From the NCBI GenBank assembly GCA_947461495.1, contig CANHLV010000140.1, positions 1 through 5,520 of the forward strand: a stretch of 5,520 nucleotides of DNA, given 5' to 3'. This DNA comes from Chitinophagaceae bacterium (GTDB lineage Bacteria > Bacteroidota > Bacteroidia > Chitinophagales > Chitinophagaceae). A program made the translations under genes and the position numbers. Positions 1-5,520 of the stretch are shown here, one piece after another (the first letter of the stretch is position 1; the number at the start of each line of letters is the position of its first letter). A model generated the notes under the pieces. It saw only the letters and a list, made by a program, of their open reading frames with translations, was not told the origin of the DNA and did no database searches.

Positions 1-1520
1 ATGGTGTAGAACATGTTCTTCCATCTCGGACTTCTGTATACCGGTAGTTCGAGAATGAAATAACTTTTCTCCGTTGATTTAATAAACCATTTCATCACCC
101 AAGCTACGAGCATCGCCATGAAAGTGCCAAATATGTACAATAACATCATAACTAAACCCTGTAAACTGATAAATCCTAAATACAATTTCTGAGGAATTAC
201 CAACGCGATTAGAATCGTGTAAACGGGCAAACGCGCGCTGCAGCTCATCAAAGGCGTAATCATGATAGTGAGCAAACGTTCTTTTTTATTTTCAATATTT
301 CTTGCGCTCATGATGGCCGGAACTGCACAGGCAAATCCACTGATCATAGGCATGACGCTCTTTCCATTTAGTCCTGATTTGCGCATAAGCTTGTCTGTGA
401 GAAAGCTAATACGCGCCATATAGCCACTATCTTCCAACAATGTAATCAATCCAAACAAAATCATAATCTGTGGTACAAAAACCATGATGCCACTCAATCC
501 GGCCATAACACCATTGATAAACAAGTCACTGAACCAGCCGATAGGCAAATGAACAGAAAGCCAACCGCTCATGTTTCCAAAAATCCATTCAATAAAATTC
601 ATGGGATATTTTGCAATCCAAAAAACAGCTTGAAACAGGAAAAACAACACAACCAACAAAATCAGATAACCCCATTTTTGATGTAACAGTACATTATCGA
701 TTTTTTCTGTCAGTAAAGATTTTTTGAGTGGATCACTTTCAACAACAGTTAGTTGCATGATATGCTTTATTCTTGCATAACGCTGCATGATTTCTTCGGC
801 CTGCGTTTTGGTAGGATTGAATTTGTTTTCCTTTTCAATCTGCTCAATATCTAGCGAGGTTTGTTTGCTTAAATTAAATTGCTCATGATTGATTAAATAA
901 TGAATCGCTTGGTAATTGCTGAGCTGTGGAAATATTTTCTGAATCTGTTCAATTGCCACCGGTGCGAGCATATGACTATAAATGAACTCACGGGGAGGTT
1001 GTAAATTATTCTGAAACGTTGATTCTATGGTCTTCTTTAATTGATCAATTCCCTTTCTCTTTCTTGGGTTTACGATAACAACCGGAACGCCCAATTCTCT
1101 TTCCAATCCGGCAATATCAATTTTAATTCCTTTTTGTGTTGCCAGATCCATCATTGTCAATGCAACTACAACTGGAATTTTCAAATCTATAATTTGTGTA
1201 CAGAAAAGTAAGTTTCTTCTCAGGTTACTGGCATCGGCCACTAGTACAATCATTTCGGGTAAAATAGTTTCATCCTGATTCAGCAATACTTTATACGCTA
1301 CCCATTCGTCGGCACGTTTGGGATATAAACTATAGGTTCCTGGAAGATCAATGAAATTCGCAGTGAGCGAAGAAGTAATATTAGCGATACCCGTTTTTTT
1401 ATCAACAGTAACTCCAGGGAAGTTTCCTACTTTTTGGTTCAACCCGGTAAGCTCATTAAAAATCGAACTTTTTCCGCAATTGGGATTCCCGACCAGTGCT
1501 ATATTGATTGTTTGAGCCAA
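1..1520 (-). CDS. feoB: Ferrous iron transport protein B (FeoB), N-terminal 506 codons; C-terminus beyond window
   Basis: FeoB is the inner-membrane Fe(II) transporter with a cytosolic GTPase domain. Seen here: a G domain with G1 GNPNCGKS (residues 11-18), the G2 region VGNFPGVTV (31-39), G3 DLPG (58-61), a G4-position TMMD (122-125, where NxxD is usual) and a G5-like segment NPRKRKG (151-157). A helical spacer follows, then the first membrane segment at about 283-302. The pore signatures are present: FVPQI (348-352), LEDSGYMAR (362-370), GFACAVPAIMSAR (395-407) and the TPLMSC-SARLPVY stretch ending near 434. Cys398 and Cys427 match the conserved gate cysteines. The last visible part reads ELPVYR-P, typical of the second Gate repeat. 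Family members are about 700 residues, so roughly 200 are missing. The frame is open throughout. The start is taken as TTG (1520-1518), giving MAQTINIALVGNP, because no in-frame ATG exists before an upstream stop; a second in-frame TTG lies further upstream. No feoA is seen on the 5' side. Family certain, start less so. Confidence 0.96.
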   Translation of the reverse strand, partial: MAQTINIALVGNPNCGKSSIFNELTGLNQKVGNFPGVTVDKKTGIANITSSLTANFIDLPGTYSLYPKRADEWVAYKVLLNQDETILPEMIVLVADASNLRRNLLFCTQIIDLKIPVVVALTMMDLATQKGIKIDIAGLERELGVPVVIVNPRKRKGIDQLKKTIESTFQNNLQPPREFIYSHMLAPVAIEQIQKIFPQLSNYQAIHYLINHEQFNLSKQTSLDIEQIEKENKFNPTKTQAEEIMQRYARIKHIMQLTVVESDPLKKSLLTEKIDNVLLHQKWGYLILLVVLFFLFQAVFWIAKYPMNFIEWIFGNMSGWLSVHLPIGWFSDLFINGVMAGLSGIMVFVPQIMILFGLITLLEDSGYMARISFLTDKLMRKSGLNGKSVMPMISGFACAVPAIMSARNIENKKERLLTIMITPLMSCSARLPVYTILIALVIPQKLYLGFISLQGLVMMLLYIFGTFMAMLVAWVMKWFIKSTEKSYFILELPVYRSPRWKNMFYT

Positions 1521-1540
1521 TGACTTTCTTGTTATCCATG

Positions 1541-1548
1541 CAAAAGTA
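1541..1548 (-). promoter_or_regulatory. Putative Bacteroidota -7 box for feoB
   Basis: The minus strand reads TACTTTTG followed by C, matching the TAnnTTTG -7 consensus of the Bacteroidota primary sigma factor. It would place transcription start roughly 6-8 bases downstream and leave a leader of about 15 bases before the TTG codon at 1520. The nearest -33-like TTTG (minus strand, 1566-1563) is 14 bases upstream, shorter than the usual spacing of about 19, so the -33 element is unconvincing. I see no clear Fur-type palindrome. The motif match is seen; the function is inferred. Confidence 0.45.
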
Positions 1549-1588
1549 ACACGATTAACTTCCAAATAATTTACGAATTAAAGAAAGA

Positions 1589-1606
1589 TAGCTTTGGTTA
1601 ACTTTG
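1589..1606 (+). promoter_or_regulatory. Two tandem Bacteroidota -7-like boxes upstream of the M28 peptidase gene
   Basis: TAGCTTTG (1589-1596) and TAACTTTG (1599-1606) both fit TAnnTTTG and lie 10 bases apart. Either would give a short leader, about 12-14 or 22-24 bases, before the ATG at 1626. No TTG or TTTG -33 element is seen at the expected distance upstream on this strand. The bases before the start codon are A/T-rich (ttaaaaataattc) with no Shine-Dalgarno, as is common in this phylum. One box may be chance similarity. Confidence 0.45.
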
Positions 1607-1625
1607 TTATACTTAAAAATAATTC

Positions 1626-3221
1626 ATGAAGCCGATTTTACTCCTATTGCTTTTGGTAAGCCAATTAAGCTTTGCGCAATCCGACAAACAAATTCTCAAA
1701 GACATTAAAAAGTCAGTTTCGTTTTTAGCCGATGATAAACTTGAAGGCAGAAGAACAGGAACGCCTGGCGAAAGAATAGCTTATGAGTTCATTGTTGAAA
1801 ATTTCCAGAAAAATAGTATTGAACCTATAGCAGGAATTCCGAATTACATTCAGGATTTTGAAGTGAATGATGGATTAGTATATGCTGAAAACTGCTCATT
1901 TAAAGTTGGTAATACTTCTTATAAACTCAATGAAGATTTTATCCCAATGCCTTATTCGGGTAATGGAGATTTTAGTTCGGGTAAAATGCTTGTGATGTAC
2001 GATCTGGGATATTTGATTTCAGAAAACAAAGACAATCCACATTTTGATGTTGAAGAGGCGCTTTTTCAAAAATTGAATGAAATGTCAACACATACAGAAT
2101 TAATAATTGTATATAATAGCTCAGACACTGCTTTCAACTATACATTTGATGCCAAGAATAAAAAGCAGAAATTAGCTTCAGGTATCATTTTCTGTAACAA
2201 AAAAATTATTTCCGATATTCAAAAACAAAGTGAAAATGAAGGTCCATTTGCGCATATAGAAATTTCAAACTCTAAAAGAACCGGTCACAATGTAGTTGGA
2301 TATATCAACAACAACGCTCCACTAACGGTTATCCTTGGGGCACATTATGATCATCTTGGTTATGGTGAAGATCATAACTCTTTATATGTTGGAAAAGAAA
2401 AAATGATACACAATGGCGCTGATGACAACGCGAGCGGAACAGCCGCATTACTTGCGCTTTCTTCTATTTTAAAAAAATCAGGAAATAAAAAGTTCAATTA
2501 TGTTTTTATAGCTTTCTCTGGAGAAGAATTGGGTTTATATGGTTCAAAATATTTTGTTGAACATACTCCAATCGATTTTAAAAATGTAAACTACATGGTG
2601 AACATGGACATGGTGGGAAGGTTAAATGATTCCACTCATGGATTGACGGTTGGAGGTTTTGGCACTTCTCCTGCATGGGGACAACTCATCAACACCAACG
2701 ATGAATATTTCAAAATAAAAGTTGACAGCGCCGGCAGCGGACCCAGCGACCATACATCTTTTTACAGAAAGGATTTGCCTGTTTTGTTTTTCTTTACTGG
2801 TACACATAGTGATTATCACAAACCATCGGATGATGCGGATAAAATCAATTATGATGGAGAATTAAAAATCATCAGATACATACAATCATTGATTGAAAAA
2901 ACAGCTTCATTTGATAAAGTTTCATTTACTAAAACCAGAGAAGCTGCTGCGATGGGTAAAAGTTCTTTTAAAGTAACCATGGGCATCATGCCGGATTATA
3001 CTTTCAGCGGCAATGGTGTAAAAGTTGATGGCGTTAGTGATAACAGACCTGCTCAAAAAGCAGGCGTTAAAACCGGTGATGTAATTTATCAATTGGGCGA
3101 CTTTATGGTAAGTGATGTAGAAACTTATATGCAAACATTAAGCAAGTTTAATAAAGGCGATACCACAACAGTTAAAATAAAAAGAGGTACGGAAGACATT
3201 AAACTGGAACTAACTTTTTAA
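1626..3221 (+). CDS. Secreted M28-family zinc metallopeptidase (aminopeptidase-like) with C-terminal PDZ domain
   Basis: This is a 531-residue exported hydrolase, probably an aminopeptidase. Residues 1-17 form a signal peptide (MKP, a run of Leu, then SQLSFA before Gln18) with no lipobox. Residues about 20-80 begin the M28 fold (ADDKLEGRRTGTPGER). Residues about 85-215 look like a PA-like or lid insertion. The two-zinc site is complete by family comparison: His240 and Asp242 in GAHYDH, Asp267 in GADDNASG, Glu300 (general base) and Glu301 in FSGEELG, Asp328 in NMDMVGR, and His398 in HSDYHKPSDD. Residues about 449-531 form a PDZ domain (GIMPDYTFSGNGVKVDGV, then RPAQKAGVKTGDVI), which in other proteases binds peptide C-termini or senses substrate. 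M28-PDZ fusions are known in Bacteroidota. The substrate is unknown; the EE pair argues against a glutaminyl cyclase. It probably acts in the periplasm or outside the cell. It is followed after 9 bases by a co-directional gene. Confidence 0.93.
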   Translation: MKPILLLLLLVSQLSFAQSDKQILKDIKKSVSFLADDKLEGRRTGTPGERIAYEFIVENFQKNSIEPIAGIPNYIQDFEVNDGLVYAENCSFKVGNTSYKLNEDFIPMPYSGNGDFSSGKMLVMYDLGYLISENKDNPHFDVEEALFQKLNEMSTHTELIIVYNSSDTAFNYTFDAKNKKQKLASGIIFCNKKIISDIQKQSENEGPFAHIEISNSKRTGHNVVGYINNNAPLTVILGAHYDHLGYGEDHNSLYVGKEKMIHNGADDNASGTAALLALSSILKKSGNKKFNYVFIAFSGEELGLYGSKYFVEHTPIDFKNVNYMVNMDMVGRLNDSTHGLTVGGFGTSPAWGQLINTNDEYFKIKVDSAGSGPSDHTSFYRKDLPVLFFFTGTHSDYHKPSDDADKINYDGELKIIRYIQSLIEKTASFDKVSFTKTREAAAMGKSSFKVTMGIMPDYTFSGNGVKVDGVSDNRPAQKAGVKTGDVIYQLGDFMVSDVETYMQTLSKFNKGDTTTVKIKRGTEDIKLELTF

Positions 3222-3230
3222 ATTCGGGTT

Positions 3231-3665
3231 ATGAAGCTCAAAATCAACAATGATTTACTGGCTGAAGAATTTTTTGAAAATACCCATTTGCTGGGCATTG
3301 TGGCTCCTGTAAAAAACTATCAGTTTATATGGTATATCAACCAACATTTAGGTTATACCTTTCGTTTAAACAGTGACCTTGAAATAGAACTGCGAAAAAA
3401 AACACGTAATTATTTTTTCTCGATTTACGAATATCAAATTCCTCAAACCACAATCGTTCATTATTTATACCATAACCAACACATGGGCGAATACCTTCTA
3501 CCTGAATTTAAACATCTTGATTTTCTGTGGATGATCAAAGGAGATGACATCAGCGGCATCGAAGTAAGTGAAATTCAACAAATGATTAAACAATTACCCG
3601 TTGTTCAGTTTGTAAATGAAATGACAAGTGAAAAAATCAAACATAAACAACATTTAATTTTTTAA
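3231..3665 (+). CDS. IPExxxVDY-family protein of unknown function
   Basis: This 144-residue protein has no signal peptide and no membrane segment, so it is probably cytosolic. The family signature appears as LPEFKHLDF at residues 90-98, a conservative variant of I-P-E-x-x-x-V-D-Y, followed by LWMIKGD. Upstream features also fit the family: a hydrophobic segment near 20-45 (GIVAPVKNYQFIWYINQHLG) and an aromatic FSIYEYQ stretch near 63-69. The C-terminal tail is basic and polar (SEKIKHKQH). No biochemical function is established for the family as far as I know. From memory, in many Bacteroidota the gene lies next to pyk or in the acpP-fabF-rnc region; here it follows a secreted peptidase gene by 9 bases and has no intact gene after it. 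It probably depends on the upstream promoter. No recognisable Shine-Dalgarno precedes the ATG. Family assignment is by motif only. Confidence 0.82.
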   Translation: MKLKINNDLLAEEFFENTHLLGIVAPVKNYQFIWYINQHLGYTFRLNSDLEIELRKKTRNYFFSIYEYQIPQTTIVHYLYHNQHMGEYLLPEFKHLDFLWMIKGDDISGIEVSEIQQMIKQLPVVQFVNEMTSEKIKHKQHLIF

Positions 3666-3925
3666 TGGAATGTACTTTGAGCATTGTGTTCTAATCAAAA
3701 AATGGATTTTCAAAATAATCTACATATTGTAAGTGATGCTGGGTAATGAGTGGAATCGTTCAAAAGCTTCCAGAGGTTCACTTTGTTCAAAATGTTAGAT
3801 TTTATTCATGAATGAACTTTTTGAACTTAGGAAGATTTGTTTATTGTTTTATTAAAATGGTTATATGTTTTTTAGAAATCAACCTCTTGAACTAATCAAA
3901 CCTTTTGAAAAAACGCCCAATCCCA
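3666..3925. other. Intergenic stretch with no recognisable gene
   Basis: I read both strands and found only short, stop-interrupted frames with no family resemblance. The longest stop-free piece I followed on the minus strand is a few dozen codons and looks like nothing known. What it does contain is a cluster of GTTCA or TGAAC words, including an imperfect inverted repeat. No canonical GC-rich hairpin plus T-run follows the stop codon at 3665, so how the upstream transcript ends is unclear. The right part may include erased sequence of the GH13 gene whose C-terminus survives next door. Confidence 0.5.
3785..3826. repeat. Imperfect inverted repeat, 12-base arms, 18-base loop
   Basis: GTTCAAAATGTT (3785-3796) pairs with AACTTTTTGAAC (3815-3826) with one mismatch. 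The loop contains the perfect 10-base palindrome ATTCATGAAT (3804-3813). The arms are AT-rich. A further GTTCAAAA lies at 3758-3765, GTTCA at 3776-3780 and TGAAC at 3888-3892. It could be a weak terminator for the upstream pair of genes, a repressor site, or the end of a lost mobile element. The repeat is seen directly; none of these roles is shown. Confidence 0.5.
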
Positions 3926-4198
3926 AACCCGCTTCGTAAATCCAGTCTAGCTTTGGTATATGGAAAATACAGTTAGCTCAACAAAGAAAACCCAGAAGTA
4001 TATGCCTATACCCGTGAATGGAATGGCGAAAAACTATTGATTTTATTGACTTTTAGTAATAACTGAGGAAGCTTTAATTTATCTTCAGAAATGAAATCAG
4101 AAGAAGAGCTCATCAATAATTATGATGCTAAATTTTCAGTTAAAAACAATCTTGTAAAATTAAAACGCTGGCATGCGGTAATTGTAAAAATAAAATAG
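3926..4198 (+). pseudogene. Decayed C-terminal remnant of a GH13 alpha-glucosidase-type enzyme
   Basis: Read in the frame beginning at 3926, this gives NPLRKSSLALVYGKYS, stop, LNKENPEVYAYTREWNGEKL, LILLTFSNN, stop, then about 43 further residues ending LKRWHAVIVKIK and a terminal TAG (4196-4198). This follows the end of GH13 oligo-1,6-glucosidase or alpha-glucosidase proteins: the LRK-xxALVYG-Y segment, the E-NP-VYAY-R segment, a GEKLL-LL-FS strand, and a closing L-x-x-W-A-V strand. The in-frame stops are TAG at 3974-3976 and TGA at 4064-4066. Only about 90 codons of a protein usually near 550 residues remain, and the whole TIM-barrel catalytic domain is missing, so it cannot be active. An ATG at 4091 opens 35 codons to the same TAG and could be miscalled as a small gene. 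The remnant ends 29 bases before the GH3 gene, suggesting that both once belonged to a glucan or maltodextrin locus. The left boundary is approximate. Confidence 0.8.
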
Positions 4199-4227
4199 GA
4201 TTTTTACAACTCTAAAAAATAAAACAA

Positions 4228-5520
4228 ATGAAGAAAATTCTTTTCGTGTTTGTATTGTTTGTAGTCATCAAAACATCAGCACAACAAACACCTGCTTACC
4301 TCAATTCGAAATTACCAATCGAGCAAAGAGTAAAAGATTTATTGAGCAGAATGTCACCTGTAGAAAAAGCAGGTCAGCTTAATCAATTGAATGGCGGCGC
4401 CTTTACCGGTCCGGCTGTAAATGATAATGGACAGAAAGAGAAAATGCAGTTGGTAAGAGAGGGAAAAATGGGATCACTCTTGAATGTAATTGGAGCGGCG
4501 GATACCAGAGCCATTCAAGAAGTGGCGATGCAATCACGATTGAAAATTCCATTGATTTTTGGATATGATGTAATACATGGATTTAAAACTATTTTTCCAA
4601 TTCCGTTGGCAGAAGCTTGTAGCTGGGATTTGAATCAGATAGAAAAAAATAGCGGTGTTGCTGCGAAAGAAGCTGCATCAGCAGGTATTCACTGGACCTT
4701 TGCACCGATGTGCGACATCAGTAATGATCCACGCTGGGGAAGAGTAATGGAAGGCGCCGGTGAAGATCCATATTTGGCTGCAAAGATTTCAGGTGCTCGC
4801 GTAAAAGGCCTGCAAGGATCACAATATGATAACCAACACATTATGTCTTGCGTAAAACATTTTGCTGTTTACGGTGCGGTTGAAGGAGGAAGAGAATACA
4901 ATACGGTAGATGTTTCCCGTGTACAACTGTGGAATAAATATTTGCCTTCATACAAAGGTGCTATTGATGCGGGTGCTGCGTCTGTAATGAATTCATTCAA
5001 TATTTTCGAAGGTGTTCCTGCAAGTGGGAATAGATATTTAGTGACTGATGTATTGAAAAAGAAATGGGGTTACAAAGGATTCTTGGTGAGTGATTGGGGT
5101 TCCTTCAAAGAAATGATTACTCATGGTTATGCAGCTGATGATAAAGATGCTTCATATAAAGCGCTGAAAGCCGGAAGTATGATGGACATGGAATCTAAAG
5201 TTTCTTATAAATATATTCCTGAATTGTTGAAAGAAGGGAAGGTAACTATGACTGAAGTTGATGAAGCCGTTGGTAAAATTTTGTATTATAAATTCAAATT
5301 GGGATTGTTTGAAGATCCTTATAAATATTGCAACGAAACCAGAGAAAAAGAAAACTTGTTTACCGATGCCAACAGAAAAATTGCAAGAGAAGCAGCGAAC
5401 AGTTCAATTGTGATGTTGAAGAATAATAAAAATCTCTTGCCGTTAAGTAAAAATACAAAGATTGCAATGATAGGATTATATGCCATCAGCAAAGAAGACA
5501 TGTTTGATTTTTGGGTAGCA
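4228..5520 (+). CDS. bglX: Secreted GH3 beta-glucosidase, BglX type; C-terminus beyond window
   Basis: This is a retaining glycoside hydrolase expected to remove beta-linked glucose (or related sugars) from oligosaccharides in the periplasm or outside the cell. The 431 visible codons begin with a signal peptide (residues 1-18, ending KTSA before QQ). The GH3 N-terminal barrel carries GYDVIHG (112-118), APMCDISNDPRWGR (159-172), GAGEDPYL (176-183), VKHF (209-212), GREYNTVD (221-228), MNSFN (254-258) and VSDWGS (287-292), with Asp289 the expected nucleophile. The AGSMMDME stretch (315-322) matches the BglX pattern AG-DMDM. From about residue 380 the GH3 C-terminal sandwich starts (AREAANSSIVMLKN, NLLPL). 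BglX-type proteins are about 750 residues, so about 320 are missing. The chosen ATG gives a perfect signal peptide and is preceded by an A-rich leader. I found no convincing promoter immediately upstream. Substrate linkage cannot be told from sequence alone; laminari-, cello- or sophoro-oligosaccharides are all possible. Confidence 0.94.
   Translation, partial: MKKILFVFVLFVVIKTSAQQTPAYLNSKLPIEQRVKDLLSRMSPVEKAGQLNQLNGGAFTGPAVNDNGQKEKMQLVREGKMGSLLNVIGAADTRAIQEVAMQSRLKIPLIFGYDVIHGFKTIFPIPLAEACSWDLNQIEKNSGVAAKEAASAGIHWTFAPMCDISNDPRWGRVMEGAGEDPYLAAKISGARVKGLQGSQYDNQHIMSCVKHFAVYGAVEGGREYNTVDVSRVQLWNKYLPSYKGAIDAGAASVMNSFNIFEGVPASGNRYLVTDVLKKKWGYKGFLVSDWGSFKEMITHGYAADDKDASYKALKAGSMMDMESKVSYKYIPELLKEGKVTMTEVDEAVGKILYYKFKLGLFEDPYKYCNETREKENLFTDANRKIAREAANSSIVMLKNNKNLLPLSKNTKIAMIGLYAISKEDMFDFWVA

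Noticed and set aside
2622..3134. Antisense open frames on the minus strand within the M28 gene
   Set aside because: They overlap a strongly supported gene, show no domain-like sequence, and are explained as shadows of its codons.
3666..3925. Insertion sequence or transposase remnant
   Set aside because: No transposase motifs were seen in the frames I read, and no paired terminal repeats with target duplication; only short internal repeats are present.
3948..3955. TAGCTTTG as a promoter for the GH3 gene
   Set aside because: It fits TAnnTTTG but lies about 270 bases upstream, inside the GH13 relic, with no -33 element; chance is likely in AT-rich DNA.
4064..4066. TGA inside the GH13-like frame as a recoded codon (selenocysteine or Trp)
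   Set aside because: A second in-frame stop (TAG 3974-3976) and loss of the whole catalytic domain point to decay. The intact genes nearby use TGG for Trp, and no selenocysteine-type stem-loop is evident.
4091..4198. A 35-codon ORF starting at an internal ATG as an independent small protein
   Set aside because: It is in frame with the GH13 relic and its end matches the last strand of GH13 enzymes, so it is the tail of the broken gene.
5319..5501. Minus-strand hydrophobic open frame inside the GH3 gene
   Set aside because: It is the complement of the conserved linker and start of the second GH3 domain; its hydrophobic look comes from Lys/Asn/Glu-rich sense codons.
1..5520. CRISPR array, tRNA, rRNA or riboswitch
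   Set aside because: No regularly spaced direct repeats, no cloverleaf or rRNA-like segments, and no recognisable riboswitch core were noticed in the noncoding stretches.

Overview
The window looks like a chromosomal segment of an AT-rich Bacteroidota bacterium. Four things point there: an IPExxxVDY-family gene (a family I know only from that phylum), a secreted M28 peptidase with a C-terminal PDZ domain, promoter-like TAnnTTTG (-7) boxes in place of a sigma70-type -10, and A-rich leaders with little Shine-Dalgarno character. A finer placement, for example Chitinophagales-like, would be a guess.

Layout: (1) Positions 1-1520, minus strand, hold the N-terminal 506 codons of the ferrous iron transporter FeoB. 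Its C-terminus lies beyond the left edge. (2) A divergent intergenic region of about 105 bp (1521-1625) has a -7-like box facing feoB and two tandem boxes facing right. (3) Positions 1626-3221, plus strand, encode an exported M28-family zinc metallopeptidase with a C-terminal PDZ domain. Nine bases later, 3231-3665 encodes a small IPExxxVDY-family protein, probably in the same transcript. (4) Positions 3666-4227 have no intact gene. The first 260 bases carry a cluster of GTTCA/TGAAC words, two of which form an imperfect inverted repeat. The rest is a decayed C-terminal fragment of a GH13 alpha-glucosidase-type enzyme with two in-frame stops. (5) Positions 4228-5520, plus strand, hold the N-terminal 431 codons of a secreted GH3 beta-glucosidase of the BglX type, which runs off the right edge.

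The genes do not form one pathway. FeoB is inner-membrane Fe(II) uptake; the M28-PDZ enzyme and the GH3 enzyme are exported hydrolases for peptides and for oligosaccharides. The GH13 relic directly upstream of the GH3 gene suggests this was once a larger carbohydrate-utilisation locus that lost its alpha-glucosidase. I found no convincing new system. The points most worth checking are the GH13 relic, the substituted G4 motif and non-ATG start of FeoB, the IPExxxVDY gene beside a peptidase, and the GTTCA cluster.
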